Of a stretch of DNA of 30,856 nt, positions 22,905 to 30,287 are shown piece by piece (position 1 is the first letter of the stretch; the number at the start of each line of letters is the position of its first letter). The notes beneath the pieces were generated by a model, which was not told the origin of the DNA, did not search any database, and saw nothing but the letters and a program-made list of their open reading frames with translations. This DNA comes from DATFHX01 sp035247945 (lineage in GTDB: Bacteria; Patescibacteriota; Saccharimonadia; Saccharimonadales; Saccharimonadaceae), in the NCBI GenBank assembly GCA_035247945.1, contig DATFHX010000020.1, positions 1-30,856 of the forward strand, read 5' to 3'. The position numbers and the translations under genes were made by a program.

Positions 22905-24209
22905 ATGTTAGACATCCGTTATATCCGCGAAAACGCTGCCGCGGTGGCCGAGAATGCTCGCCGCAAAGGCTACGACGTCAATATTGATGAACTTCTTGAG
23001 TTTGACGCCTCCAAGCGATCTCTTCAGCAGCGCGCTGATGAACTTCGCGAGAAGCGTAATGATATATCGTCGCGGATGAAGGGCGGGCGTCCCTCTGATG
23101 ATCTCATTGCCGAAGGCAAGACGATTAAAGAGGAACTTGCTGGTGTTGAAGCTGAATTGAAGCAGGTTGATGACGATTTTATGACGCTGTATAAGAAGGT
23201 GCCAAATATGGCACTTCCTGATGTACCAGTGGGCGCCAGCGAAGATGAGAACGTTGTTGCTAAGAAGGTGGGCGAACCACGCGTCTATGACTTTAAGGTC
23301 CGTAACCATGCTGAGATTGCAGAGCTGCATGGATGGCTCGACAAAGAGCGCGCCGCTAAGGTTGCTGGGTCGCGTTTTACATATCTAAAGGGTGACATGG
23401 TACGCCTTCAATTTGCACTCATCCAATTTGTGATGGATAAGTTATCTGACCAGACGTTTATTGATGAGGTAATTCGTGAGAATAAGCTGCAGGTAAGCAA
23501 TAAGCCATTTCTTCCCGTACTTCCACCATACATGCTTCGCACTGATCTTTACGATGCAATGGACCGGTTAGAGCCCCGGGATGATCGCTATAAGATTGAG
23601 GGAGATGATCTCTGGCTGCAGGGAAGTGCTGAGCACGTACTCGGAAGTATGCATGCCGATGAGGTTATTGACGAGGCTGATCTTCCACTCCGGTATATAG
23701 GATATGCAACAAGCTTCCGCCGCGAGGCTGGTACTTACGGAAAAGACATGGAAGGTATGTTCCGTATGCACCAATTCGACAAACTTGAAATGGAGAGCCT
23801 CGGTGTTTCTGAAAATGGACTCAATGAGCACCTCTTTATGGTTGCAGTTCAAGAAAAAATTATGCTGCTCCTTGAAATCCCTTACCAGGTACTTCTAAAA
23901 TGTACTGCCGATATTGGTAAGCCAAACGCGCGTGGCGTTGACATTGAGGCGTGGCTTCCTGGTCAGAATAAATACCGAGAAACACATACTGCAGACTATA
24001 TGACAGACTACCAGGCTCGTCGGTTGAAGACACGCGTGCGTCGTGAGGCTGGGCTCGAACTGATCCACACGAATGATGCGACCGCTCTGCCGCTGAGCCG
24101 TGGTCCTATTGCCATTCTCGAAACGCACCAAAACGAAGATGGATCGGTAACGATTCCAGAGGCACTCCGTCCATATATGGGTGGTCGTGCTACGATTGGT
24201 GAGAAATAG
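22905..24209 (+). CDS. serS: Seryl-tRNA synthetase
   Basis: A 434-residue class IIa synthetase charging tRNA-Ser. The N-terminal tRNA-binding coiled coil spans about residues 30-110 (LEFDASKRSLQQRADELREK). Motif 2 is visible in ATSFRREAGTYGKDMEGMFR and motif 3 near the end in IPEALRPYMGGRATI. Other family landmarks are LPLRYIGYATSF and QFDKLEME. Length is normal. An excellent extended -10 box immediately precedes the ATG, one of the clearest leaderless candidates here. Confidence 0.97.
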   Translation: MLDIRYIRENAAAVAENARRKGYDVNIDELLEFDASKRSLQQRADELREKRNDISSRMKGGRPSDDLIAEGKTIKEELAGVEAELKQVDDDFMTLYKKVPNMALPDVPVGASEDENVVAKKVGEPRVYDFKVRNHAEIAELHGWLDKERAAKVAGSRFTYLKGDMVRLQFALIQFVMDKLSDQTFIDEVIRENKLQVSNKPFLPVLPPYMLRTDLYDAMDRLEPRDDRYKIEGDDLWLQGSAEHVLGSMHADEVIDEADLPLRYIGYATSFRREAGTYGKDMEGMFRMHQFDKLEMESLGVSENGLNEHLFMVAVQEKIMLLLEIPYQVLLKCTADIGKPNARGVDIEAWLPGQNKYRETHTADYMTDYQARRLKTRVRREAGLELIHTNDATALPLSRGPIAILETHQNEDGSVTIPEALRPYMGGRATIGEK

Positions 24210-24223
24210 CTTCCTCCTGAAAG

Positions 24224-24232
24224 TGCTATACT
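24224..24232 (+). promoter_or_regulatory. Extended -10 promoter of hpf
   Basis: TG-C-TATACT at 24224-24232. The start codon at 24266 and the AAGGAGG at about 24254-24260 both lie downstream of the expected transcription start, so this gene has a normal leader. Confidence 0.6.
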
Positions 24233-24265
24233 AAAAGTATGTTCCTAAACAAGAAGGAGGAAAGT

Positions 24266-24622
24266 ATGAGCACTGTTTTAATAACTGGTGAACACTACGA
24301 TGTGGATGACGTAACGCGAAAATACGTCATTAAAAAGCTTTCTCGTCTTGAAAAGTATCTCCCGCGTCATGCACGAAGCAGTGCGAGCGCCGAAGTAAAA
24401 CTTCGCCAGATCAACGAATCTCATGGTAATAAATACGAAGCGGAGGTGATTATGCATGTTCCGGATAGGACACTTCTCGCCAAAGACTCAACACTCAACA
24501 TGCTCGCTGCTGTCGACATTGTTGAAGCAAAGCTTATTAACCAGCTTCATAAATACAAAGAGACAACGATGCGTCGTGCTCCGCGGAAGCGACTCTTCGG
24601 CCGACTGCGCCGTGCCTTCTAA
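24266..24622 (+). CDS. hpf: Ribosome hibernation-promoting factor / RaiA family, short form
   Basis: A 118-residue ribosome-associated factor that binds the 30S decoding region and inactivates ribosomes under stress. The N-terminal beta-alpha fold is recognisable: VLITGEHYDVDDVTRKYVIK, KLSRLEKYLPRHARS, AEVIMHVPDRTLLAKD and DIVEAKLINQLHKYKE. The basic tail is TMRRAPRKRLFGRLRRAF. The long C-terminal dimerisation domain of long HPF is absent, so it would not be expected to form 100S dimers in the long-HPF manner. The ATG at 24266 follows a strong AAGGAGG; the in-frame ATG at 24239 precedes that site and would be upstream of it. Confidence 0.9.
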   Translation: MSTVLITGEHYDVDDVTRKYVIKKLSRLEKYLPRHARSSASAEVKLRQINESHGNKYEAEVIMHVPDRTLLAKDSTLNMLAAVDIVEAKLINQLHKYKETTMRRAPRKRLFGRLRRAF

Positions 24623-24666
24623 GGGAAGAATTCTGGAAAGACAAGCAGTTTCTCCTCGATATTACT

Positions 24667-24694
24667 TTGCTATGGCAATAAAACGGCGTATAAT
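24667..24694 (+). promoter_or_regulatory. secA promoter
   Basis: TTGCTA at 24667-24672, 16-base spacer, TATAAT at 24689-24694. The GGAGGGG at 24728-24734 and ATG at 24738 follow after a leader of about 35 bases. Confidence 0.65.
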
Positions 24695-24737
24695 GGAACC
24701 AAAATAGACTCAGAAATTCAGATACCGGAGGGGTAAT

Positions 24738-27359
24738 ATGGTCAGTCGACAGAAAGTATTAACAAAAGTGTTTGGGGATCCTCAAGCACGTGTTCTTAAG
24801 GCGCTTCAGAAAAAAGTTGCAGCAATTAATGACCTGACTGACAAATACAAAAAAATGTCAGATACGGAACTCCAAGAGCAGACTGCCGTACTAAAAAAAC
24901 GACTCGAAGAAAAAGGTGTGACACTCGATACGCTCCTTCCGGATGCTTTTGCGCTTGTCCGTGAAGCTTCTGATCGTAAAATGGGTATGCGTCATTTCGA
25001 CGTACAACTTATCGGGGGTATGGCACTTCATGAAGGCAACGTCGCAGAGATGAAGACGGGTGAAGGAAAGACACTTGTTGCGACGCTTCCGTCGTATCTT
25101 AACGCACTCGACGGTAAAGGTGTGCATGTTGTGACTGTTAACGACTACCTTGCGCAGCGTGACGCAAGCTGGATGGGTGAACTGTATGATTTTCTTGGTA
25201 TGTCGACAGGCGTCATTATTAATGACGCGTCATTTGTCTACGACAAAGACTTCGACAACGAAGCGCATGACGACCCCCGTATGCGCAAGCTTCGCCCGGT
25301 TTCTCGTAAAGAGGCATATGCTGCCGATATTACCTACGGCACAAACAATGAATTTGGATTCGACTACCTCCGTGACAACATGGTGAATGAAGTGGATCTT
25401 CTCCGTCAGCGCGAGCTGAATTTTGCGATCGTGGACGAGGTAGACTCAATCCTCATTGACGAAGCACGTACACCGCTCATTATTAGTGCCCCAGCAGCGG
25501 AGAATCCTGAGAGCTATCTTCAATTCTCAAAGATTGCAGCGAAGCTTACCCCAAATGACTACATCCTCGATGAGAAGCGCCGGAGTGTATCACTGACTGA
25601 TGAGGGTGTTGATAAGGTACAGAAGCTGCTTGGTATTAAGAACCTCTACACGCCCGAATATGTTCGTTCTGTATACCACATGGACCAGGCGCTTCGTGCG
25701 CAAACCCTCTTTAAGCGGGACAAAGACTATGTAGTGACCACTGATGGTGAAGTGGTAATCGTTGACGAACACACTGGTCGTCTTATGCAAGGTCGTCGCT
25801 ACAATGAAGGACTTCACCAAGCGATTGAGGCAAAGGAGAATGTGCCGGTACTTCAGGAGAGCATGACGCTTGCAACTGTCTCATTCCAGAATTTCTTCCG
25901 CCTTTATAAGAAGCTCTCTGGTATGACCGGTACTGCCTTTACCGAAGCCGAAGAGTTCCAGCAGATCTACAGCCTTGATGTTGTGCAGATCCCACCAAAC
26001 AAGCCGGTGCAGCGTAAAGACCATGAAGACCTTATCTACAAGACGGAGAAGGCAAAACTTCGAGCAGTAGCGGATGCGATTAAAGAGCACCACAAGGCGG
26101 GCCGCCCTGTTTTGGTTGGTTCTGCATCGATCGCCAAGAACGAACTGATCGCAAGTTGGCTCGATAAGGAAAAAGTTCCGTATGAGATTCTTAACGCGAA
26201 GAACAATGAACGCGAGGCAGCAATTATTGCGAAGGCGGGTGAGAAGGGTGCTGTGACACTCGCCACAAACATTGCTGGACGTGGTACCGACATTAAGCTC
26301 GGTAAAGGCGTTGCTGAACTTGGCGGTCTTGTCGTTATTGGTTCGGAACGACATGAGTCGCGCCGTATCGACAACCAGCTTCGTGGACGTAGTGGTCGTC
26401 AAGGAGATCCCGGGGAGACTCAGTTTTACGTTTCCACCGAGGATGATCTTATGCGTATTTTCCAGGGTGAGCGTATTGCGGGCCTCATGGATCGTCTGGG
26501 TGTTGCAGAAGATGAGCCAATCCAACACAAATCTGTTTCTAAGACACTCGAAGCGGCGCAGAAACGTGTGGAGGGTTATAACTTTGATACTCGAAAGAAT
26601 GTCGTGCAGTACGACAACGTTATCAACCGTCACCGCCGTGTTGTCTACACAATGCGCCGCAAGATTCTTGAAGGTGATGATATTAAGCCCGAGATCGAGC
26701 GCCTCCTTACTGAGAAGCTTCGGGATCTGACTTTTGTTCCGGCTAAGAATAATAAGCAGTTCGTAAGTGAGTTTGAATCAATCTTCCCACTTGACGCAAA
26801 AGAAATCGCCAAGATTGGTGAGGTGAAGAAGGATAAGCTACGCTTCGACGAAGCAAAGGCTGCGGTTGAGAAACTTTACAAGGCGAAGGAAGAAGAGCTT
26901 GATGAAGAGATCATGCGCAAGGTCGAGCGTGAAGTGTATCTTCAGGTACTCGATACACTTTGGATGCAGCACCTTGAGAACATGCAGCATCTCCGCGAGG
27001 GAATTCACTGGCGAAGCGTGGGGCAGCGTGACCCACTTGTTGAATACCGTAGCGAATCTCAAAAACTATTTGATAGCTTGCAACTCTCACTCCGAGACGA
27101 AGTGCTTCGTACGATTATGCACGTTCACCCAAGCGATGTGATTGCTCGTCAGGATGAGGACCACGATACAGAACTCACCCGACTTGCTGAATCTGCTGTT
27201 GAAAAAGGGGTTAACGAGGTAACGGGTGGTACACTTAACCGTGACGCCGACTTTAAGACAAAGAAAGATCAGACGGAAGCGGCTGTTAACAAACAGAAGA
27301 ATGACGCGCGCAAAAAGAAGAAGAGTCAGCGTCAGAACCGTAAAAAAGGCCGTAAATAA
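24738..27359 (+). CDS. secA: Preprotein translocase ATPase SecA
   Basis: An 873-residue DEAD-like motor that drives secretory proteins through SecYEG. Nucleotide-binding domain 1 has Walker A MKTGEGKT (105-112) and Walker B with DEVD at 233-236 (IVDEVDSILIDEART). The preprotein cross-linking domain follows, then domain 2 with the box TNIAGRGTDIKLG and ESRRIDNQLRGRSGRQGDPG. The helical wing/scaffold part includes NVVQYDNVINRHRRVVYTMR and LDTLWMQHLENMQHLREGI. The C-terminal zinc-binding motif (CxCx8C-type) is missing; the protein ends in a strongly basic KKKKSQRQNRKKGRK. GGAGGGG precedes the ATG by 3 bases. Confidence 0.98.
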   Translation: MVSRQKVLTKVFGDPQARVLKALQKKVAAINDLTDKYKKMSDTELQEQTAVLKKRLEEKGVTLDTLLPDAFALVREASDRKMGMRHFDVQLIGGMALHEGNVAEMKTGEGKTLVATLPSYLNALDGKGVHVVTVNDYLAQRDASWMGELYDFLGMSTGVIINDASFVYDKDFDNEAHDDPRMRKLRPVSRKEAYAADITYGTNNEFGFDYLRDNMVNEVDLLRQRELNFAIVDEVDSILIDEARTPLIISAPAAENPESYLQFSKIAAKLTPNDYILDEKRRSVSLTDEGVDKVQKLLGIKNLYTPEYVRSVYHMDQALRAQTLFKRDKDYVVTTDGEVVIVDEHTGRLMQGRRYNEGLHQAIEAKENVPVLQESMTLATVSFQNFFRLYKKLSGMTGTAFTEAEEFQQIYSLDVVQIPPNKPVQRKDHEDLIYKTEKAKLRAVADAIKEHHKAGRPVLVGSASIAKNELIASWLDKEKVPYEILNAKNNEREAAIIAKAGEKGAVTLATNIAGRGTDIKLGKGVAELGGLVVIGSERHESRRIDNQLRGRSGRQGDPGETQFYVSTEDDLMRIFQGERIAGLMDRLGVAEDEPIQHKSVSKTLEAAQKRVEGYNFDTRKNVVQYDNVINRHRRVVYTMRRKILEGDDIKPEIERLLTEKLRDLTFVPAKNNKQFVSEFESIFPLDAKEIAKIGEVKKDKLRFDEAKAAVEKLYKAKEEELDEEIMRKVEREVYLQVLDTLWMQHLENMQHLREGIHWRSVGQRDPLVEYRSESQKLFDSLQLSLRDEVLRTIMHVHPSDVIARQDEDHDTELTRLAESAVEKGVNEVTGGTLNRDADFKTKKDQTEAAVNKQKNDARKKKKSQRQNRKKGRK

Positions 27360-27399
27360 AAACCGCCTCACATCCCGCATGCTGTGCGGGATGTGAGGC
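27354..27399. terminator. Terminator shared by secA and the convergent CxC mini-gene
   Basis: A perfect 15-bp stem GCCTCACATCCCGCA (27365-27379), 5-base loop, complement (27385-27399). On the minus strand it is followed by GG and TTTTTATTT, making it a strong terminator for the leftward mini-gene. On the plus strand only TTT follows. Confidence 0.88.
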
Positions 27400-27413
27400 T
27401 TTAGCCGGTGTCC

Positions 27414-27512
27414 TCATCGTGCTACCGGTCTCCCGCATTTGCACTTGGCTGTCGTTGTCTTGTTGGAGCGTCCGCATTCACACGTTCGCCACCAGAACTG
27501 AAGAATCAACAC
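27414..27512 (-). CDS. 32-residue protein with two CxC motifs, putative zinc-binding mini-protein
   Basis: A small frame reading (M)LILQFWWRTCECGRSNK then TTTAKCKCGRPVAR. Cysteines C11, C13, C24 and C26 form a CxC-x10-CxC pattern, a plausible single zinc site. It starts with GTG at 27512-27510 (TTG at 27509 is an alternative); an in-frame TAG directly precedes the GTG, so it cannot be longer. AGGAGG lies 8 bases before the start, a TTGCAT-17-TATAAT promoter lies upstream and a strong terminator follows. I do not know the function. The pattern faintly recalls the SecA zinc tail (CxCGSGKKYKxC), which this SecA lacks, but the gene is on the opposite strand. Confidence 0.7.
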   Translation of the reverse strand: MLILQFWWRTCECGRSNKTTTAKCKCGRPVAR

Positions 27513-27541
27513 CTAGCTCACCTCCTCGCAGGGTGAGACTT

Positions 27542-27570
27542 ATTATATAACTTTATAATTGTATATGCAA
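27542..27570 (-). promoter_or_regulatory. Promoter of the CxC mini-gene
   Basis: Minus strand TTGCAT (27570-27565), exactly 17 bases, TATAAT (27547-27542). One of the best sigma-70-type promoters in the window. The transcript would start near 27535 and reach the GTG after about 22 bases. Confidence 0.75.
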
Positions 27571-27622
27571 AATAATGAGCCGTGCTTTTAAGCTATAAGG
27601 GGTAGAAAAAAGCGCTCAGAAG

Positions 27623-27631
27623 TGGCACAAT
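27623..27631 (+). promoter_or_regulatory. Possible extended -10 of the M16 peptidase gene
   Basis: TG-G-CACAAT at 27623-27631, with no clear -35. The start codon follows 41 bases later. Confidence 0.35.
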
Positions 27632-27672
27632 AGAACCTAGTTTTATTGCGAGAAAATTTAGGAGAGGGTTTT

Positions 27673-28959
27673 TTGAAACACACAGTTGAAGAGGTGAAGC
27701 TAGCGAATGGTGCACGCGGTCTGCTTATAGATATTCCAGGCGCGACGGTCATGAGCTTCCAGTTCCAATTCCGTGCAGGGAATTACTACGTTAAAAATAA
27801 AGATATTTATGAAACAGCGCACATTATGGAGCATATGGCGTTTGGAGCCAATGCACGGTTCAAGAGTGAGCATGAATACGAGGCGGAGTTTACGAAGAAC
27901 GGCGCGTACCATAACGCATATACAAGTGATCTCTCTATGGTGTATGTCGCAGATTGCGCAGACTTTGAATGGGACCGCATCTTTGACCTGCAGCGCGTTG
28001 CTATATGTCAGCCTAAGTTCAATGCCAATGAGCTTGAAGCTGAGAAGGGTAACGTAAAAAGTGAACTCACGGGGTATCTCAACAACCATAACCGCGTCCT
28101 ATGGCCAAAGATTCAGCAACTCCTTGGTGAGGATGTATATACGTTTTGGCAGCGGCTTCAGACGATTCCAAATGTGACACTTGCAGACATTCGTCGTCAC
28201 CATAAGCTGACACATACTGCATCTAACATGCGTTTTGTTATCGCTGGAAAGCTTCATGGGCGTAAAAGTGAGATTAAGCGTCAGCTTGAAGATTGGGAGC
28301 TTCCAAAAGGCGAGCGATTTGAAGTGCCTCGCCATGAGCTTTCGCGCGCTAATCCTAACCTTATTCGCCGTAAGGAGGCGTCAAATCTTACATTCGGCTG
28401 GTCTCTCACTATTCCACGCGAACTTACAGACGAAGAGAGTGAGGCAATGGACTGCCTCGATCAGATTTTAACCGGTACAATGCACTCACGTATCTACGGT
28501 GCTGCACGTAAGAAGGGGCTGGCGTATGGGATGTTTTCTGATACCTCGGTTGGTTTCTATGATTCTTCGTGGGACTTTGGTGGGCAAGTGAACCTTGACA
28601 CTGCACCTGCGCTTTTTGACATAATCGTACGAGAAGTGAAGGGTGTTATGGACGGCAAGATCACCGAAGCCGAGCTTGAAGCAGCTAAGTCGTATGCGCT
28701 TGGCCGTTACCAGATGGGGGCGCAGACGGTATCCCAGATCAGTAACTTCTATACAAACCGTTACTTTGCAGATGACGTTGTGAAGGATTACAATAAAGTT
28801 CCGGACTCAATTCGTAAAACAACACTCACTAGCATGGTTGATACGGCGCGTGAATTTATTGCCAGCGATGCGTGGGTACTTGCAGGGGTGAGTAGCGGAG
28901 AAAAAGAAGACATTGTTGCGTTGAATGATAAATTAGCACGTCTTTTCGAAAGGAACTAA
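27673..28959 (+). CDS. M16-family zinc metallopeptidase
   Basis: A 428-residue M16 (pitrilysin/processing peptidase) protein. The inverted zinc motif HxxEH is AHIMEHMAFG with H50, E53 and H54, and the third ligand is E131 in EKGNVKSE with E124 seven residues before it. A second, inactive-type M16 domain makes up the C-terminal half (R-KKGLAYGMFSDTSVGFYDS region). I start at the TTG at 27673, which has AGGAGAGGG 4-5 bases upstream and gives the usual N-terminus (KHTVEEVKLANGARGL); an upstream TTG at 27646 lacks such a site. M16 enzymes often work as pairs; no partner is seen here. Substrate is unknown. murD follows after 9 bases. Confidence 0.9.
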   Translation: MKHTVEEVKLANGARGLLIDIPGATVMSFQFQFRAGNYYVKNKDIYETAHIMEHMAFGANARFKSEHEYEAEFTKNGAYHNAYTSDLSMVYVADCADFEWDRIFDLQRVAICQPKFNANELEAEKGNVKSELTGYLNNHNRVLWPKIQQLLGEDVYTFWQRLQTIPNVTLADIRRHHKLTHTASNMRFVIAGKLHGRKSEIKRQLEDWELPKGERFEVPRHELSRANPNLIRRKEASNLTFGWSLTIPRELTDEESEAMDCLDQILTGTMHSRIYGAARKKGLAYGMFSDTSVGFYDSSWDFGGQVNLDTAPALFDIIVREVKGVMDGKITEAELEAAKSYALGRYQMGAQTVSQISNFYTNRYFADDVVKDYNKVPDSIRKTTLTSMVDTAREFIASDAWVLAGVSSGEKEDIVALNDKLARLFERN

Positions 28960-28968
28960 ACGAGATTT

Positions 28969-30267
28969 ATGAAAGTTGCAATCGCAGGATATGGCATTGA
29001 GGGTAAGTCGAACTATACGTACTTTTTGAATCAAGGTCATGAAGTTGTGATTGTTGATGAACATGAGGTGAAGGATGCTCCTGTCGATGCTTCGGTCATC
29101 TGGGGTGAAAACGCCTTTAGCCGATTAAAAGGTTTCGATATGGTGGTTCGTACGGCAGGTCTTGCTCCAAGAAAAATTGTGACTGATGGAAAGATCTGGT
29201 CGGCGACAAATGAGTTCCTCGCTAAGTGTCCTGCTCCTATAATTGGAGTGACTGGGAGTAAGGGGAAGGGGACGACGTGTAGCCTGATCGCGAGTATCCT
29301 GCGTGCAGGAGGTCATACAGTACACCTTGTGGGCAATATTGGTGTGCCTGCACTTGATATTCTACCCACAATTCAAACGGGCGATATTGTTGTGTATGAA
29401 ATGAGCAGCTTTCAACTTTGGGACGCGGAGAAAAGTCCACAGGTAGCGGTTGTACTGATGATTGAACCTGACCACTTAGATGTTCACAAGAACTTTGACG
29501 AATATGTTGGAGCCAAGGCGAATATTGCAACACATCAGCGCGTCATTGACCTCGTTGTGTATAAGGCGCAGAATAGTTTATCTTCCTCGATTGCGTCAGC
29601 CTCGGCTGGAGATAAGGTAGGATTCCCGTGGGTACAAACCGCACATGTGAGCGATGACGCATTCTGGTATGGGGACACCCGGCTCTGTGATGTTAATGCC
29701 TTAAAGCTTCCTGGTGTACATAATCTTGATAACGCATGTGCCGCGATCGACGCCGCCTGGCGATGGGTAAAAGATGGTGATGTTATCGCAAAAGGGCTTT
29801 CTGCATTTACAGGACTTCCACATCGATTGAAGTTTGTTCAAGAGATAGAAGGGGTAAAGTACTACGACGACAGTATCGCAACCACCCCGGGAAGCGCAAT
29901 TGCTGCAATGTACGCATTCTCCCAGCCAAAGATCCTCATCCTGGGTGGGTCGAGTAAGGGTGCTAACTTTAGCGAGGTTGCTCGAACAGCTCAAGAAGTA
30001 GGAATAAAATTGGCAATTCTTATTGGAGAAGAGGCGAAGAAGCTCCAACCGCTTTTTGAAAACGTACGTGTGCCATTCGTAAACCTTGGCACGGAGGTAT
30101 CTATGGAAGAAGTTGTCGATACGGCGTACAAGAAAGCAGTCCCAGGAGATGTAGTCGTTCTAAGTCCTGCATGTGCGAGTTTTGGAATGTTCAAGAACTA
30201 TGCAGACCGCGGCGAGCAGTTCATTGCAGCGGTCAACGCGCTTAATCCTAGTGAAGTGATACAATAA
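28969..30267 (+). CDS. murD: UDP-N-acetylmuramoyl-L-alanine:D-glutamate ligase
   Basis: A 432-residue Mur ligase that adds D-Glu to UDP-MurNAc-L-Ala in the cytoplasm. The N-terminal Rossmann-like domain starts MKVAIAGYGIEGKSN. The ATP P-loop is GVTGSKGKGTT (93-103). The central domain has VYEMSSFQLW and VLMIEPDHLDVH; the inter-domain HNLDNACAAIDA and the C-terminal LSPACASFGMFKNYADRGEQF match MurD rather than MurC, E or F. Start ATG at 28969; AAAGGA lies about 15 bases upstream, rather far. It lies between the M16 gene and prfB, away from any mur cluster. Confidence 0.94.
   Translation: MKVAIAGYGIEGKSNYTYFLNQGHEVVIVDEHEVKDAPVDASVIWGENAFSRLKGFDMVVRTAGLAPRKIVTDGKIWSATNEFLAKCPAPIIGVTGSKGKGTTCSLIASILRAGGHTVHLVGNIGVPALDILPTIQTGDIVVYEMSSFQLWDAEKSPQVAVVLMIEPDHLDVHKNFDEYVGAKANIATHQRVIDLVVYKAQNSLSSSIASASAGDKVGFPWVQTAHVSDDAFWYGDTRLCDVNALKLPGVHNLDNACAAIDAAWRWVKDGDVIAKGLSAFTGLPHRLKFVQEIEGVKYYDDSIATTPGSAIAAMYAFSQPKILILGGSSKGANFSEVARTAQEVGIKLAILIGEEAKKLQPLFENVRVPFVNLGTEVSMEEVVDTAYKKAVPGDVVVLSPACASFGMFKNYADRGEQFIAAVNALNPSEVIQ
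30257..30265 (+). promoter_or_regulatory. Extended -10 promoter of prfB
   Basis: TG-A-TACAAT at 30257-30265, overlapping the murD stop codon. The transcript would start near 30272, leaving the AAAGGG at 30278-30283 within a short leader. Confidence 0.5.
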
Positions 30268-30287
30268 GAGAATAACGAAAGGGAACT

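Noticed and set aside
27286..27477. 63-residue leftward frame overlapping the end of secA and the CxC gene
   Set aside because: It runs through the terminator and overlaps the CxC gene in another frame; no ribosome site or family resemblance.
27414..27512. The CxC mini-protein as a detached SecA zinc tail
   Set aside because: It lies on the opposite strand with its own signals, and the CxC spacing differs from the SecA motif; only a loose resemblance remains.
27400..27640. tmRNA, RNase P, SRP RNA or tRNA in the gap between secA and the M16 gene
   Set aside because: No tRNA-like ends or conserved cores were seen; the stretch is better explained by the leftward CxC mini-gene with promoter and terminator.
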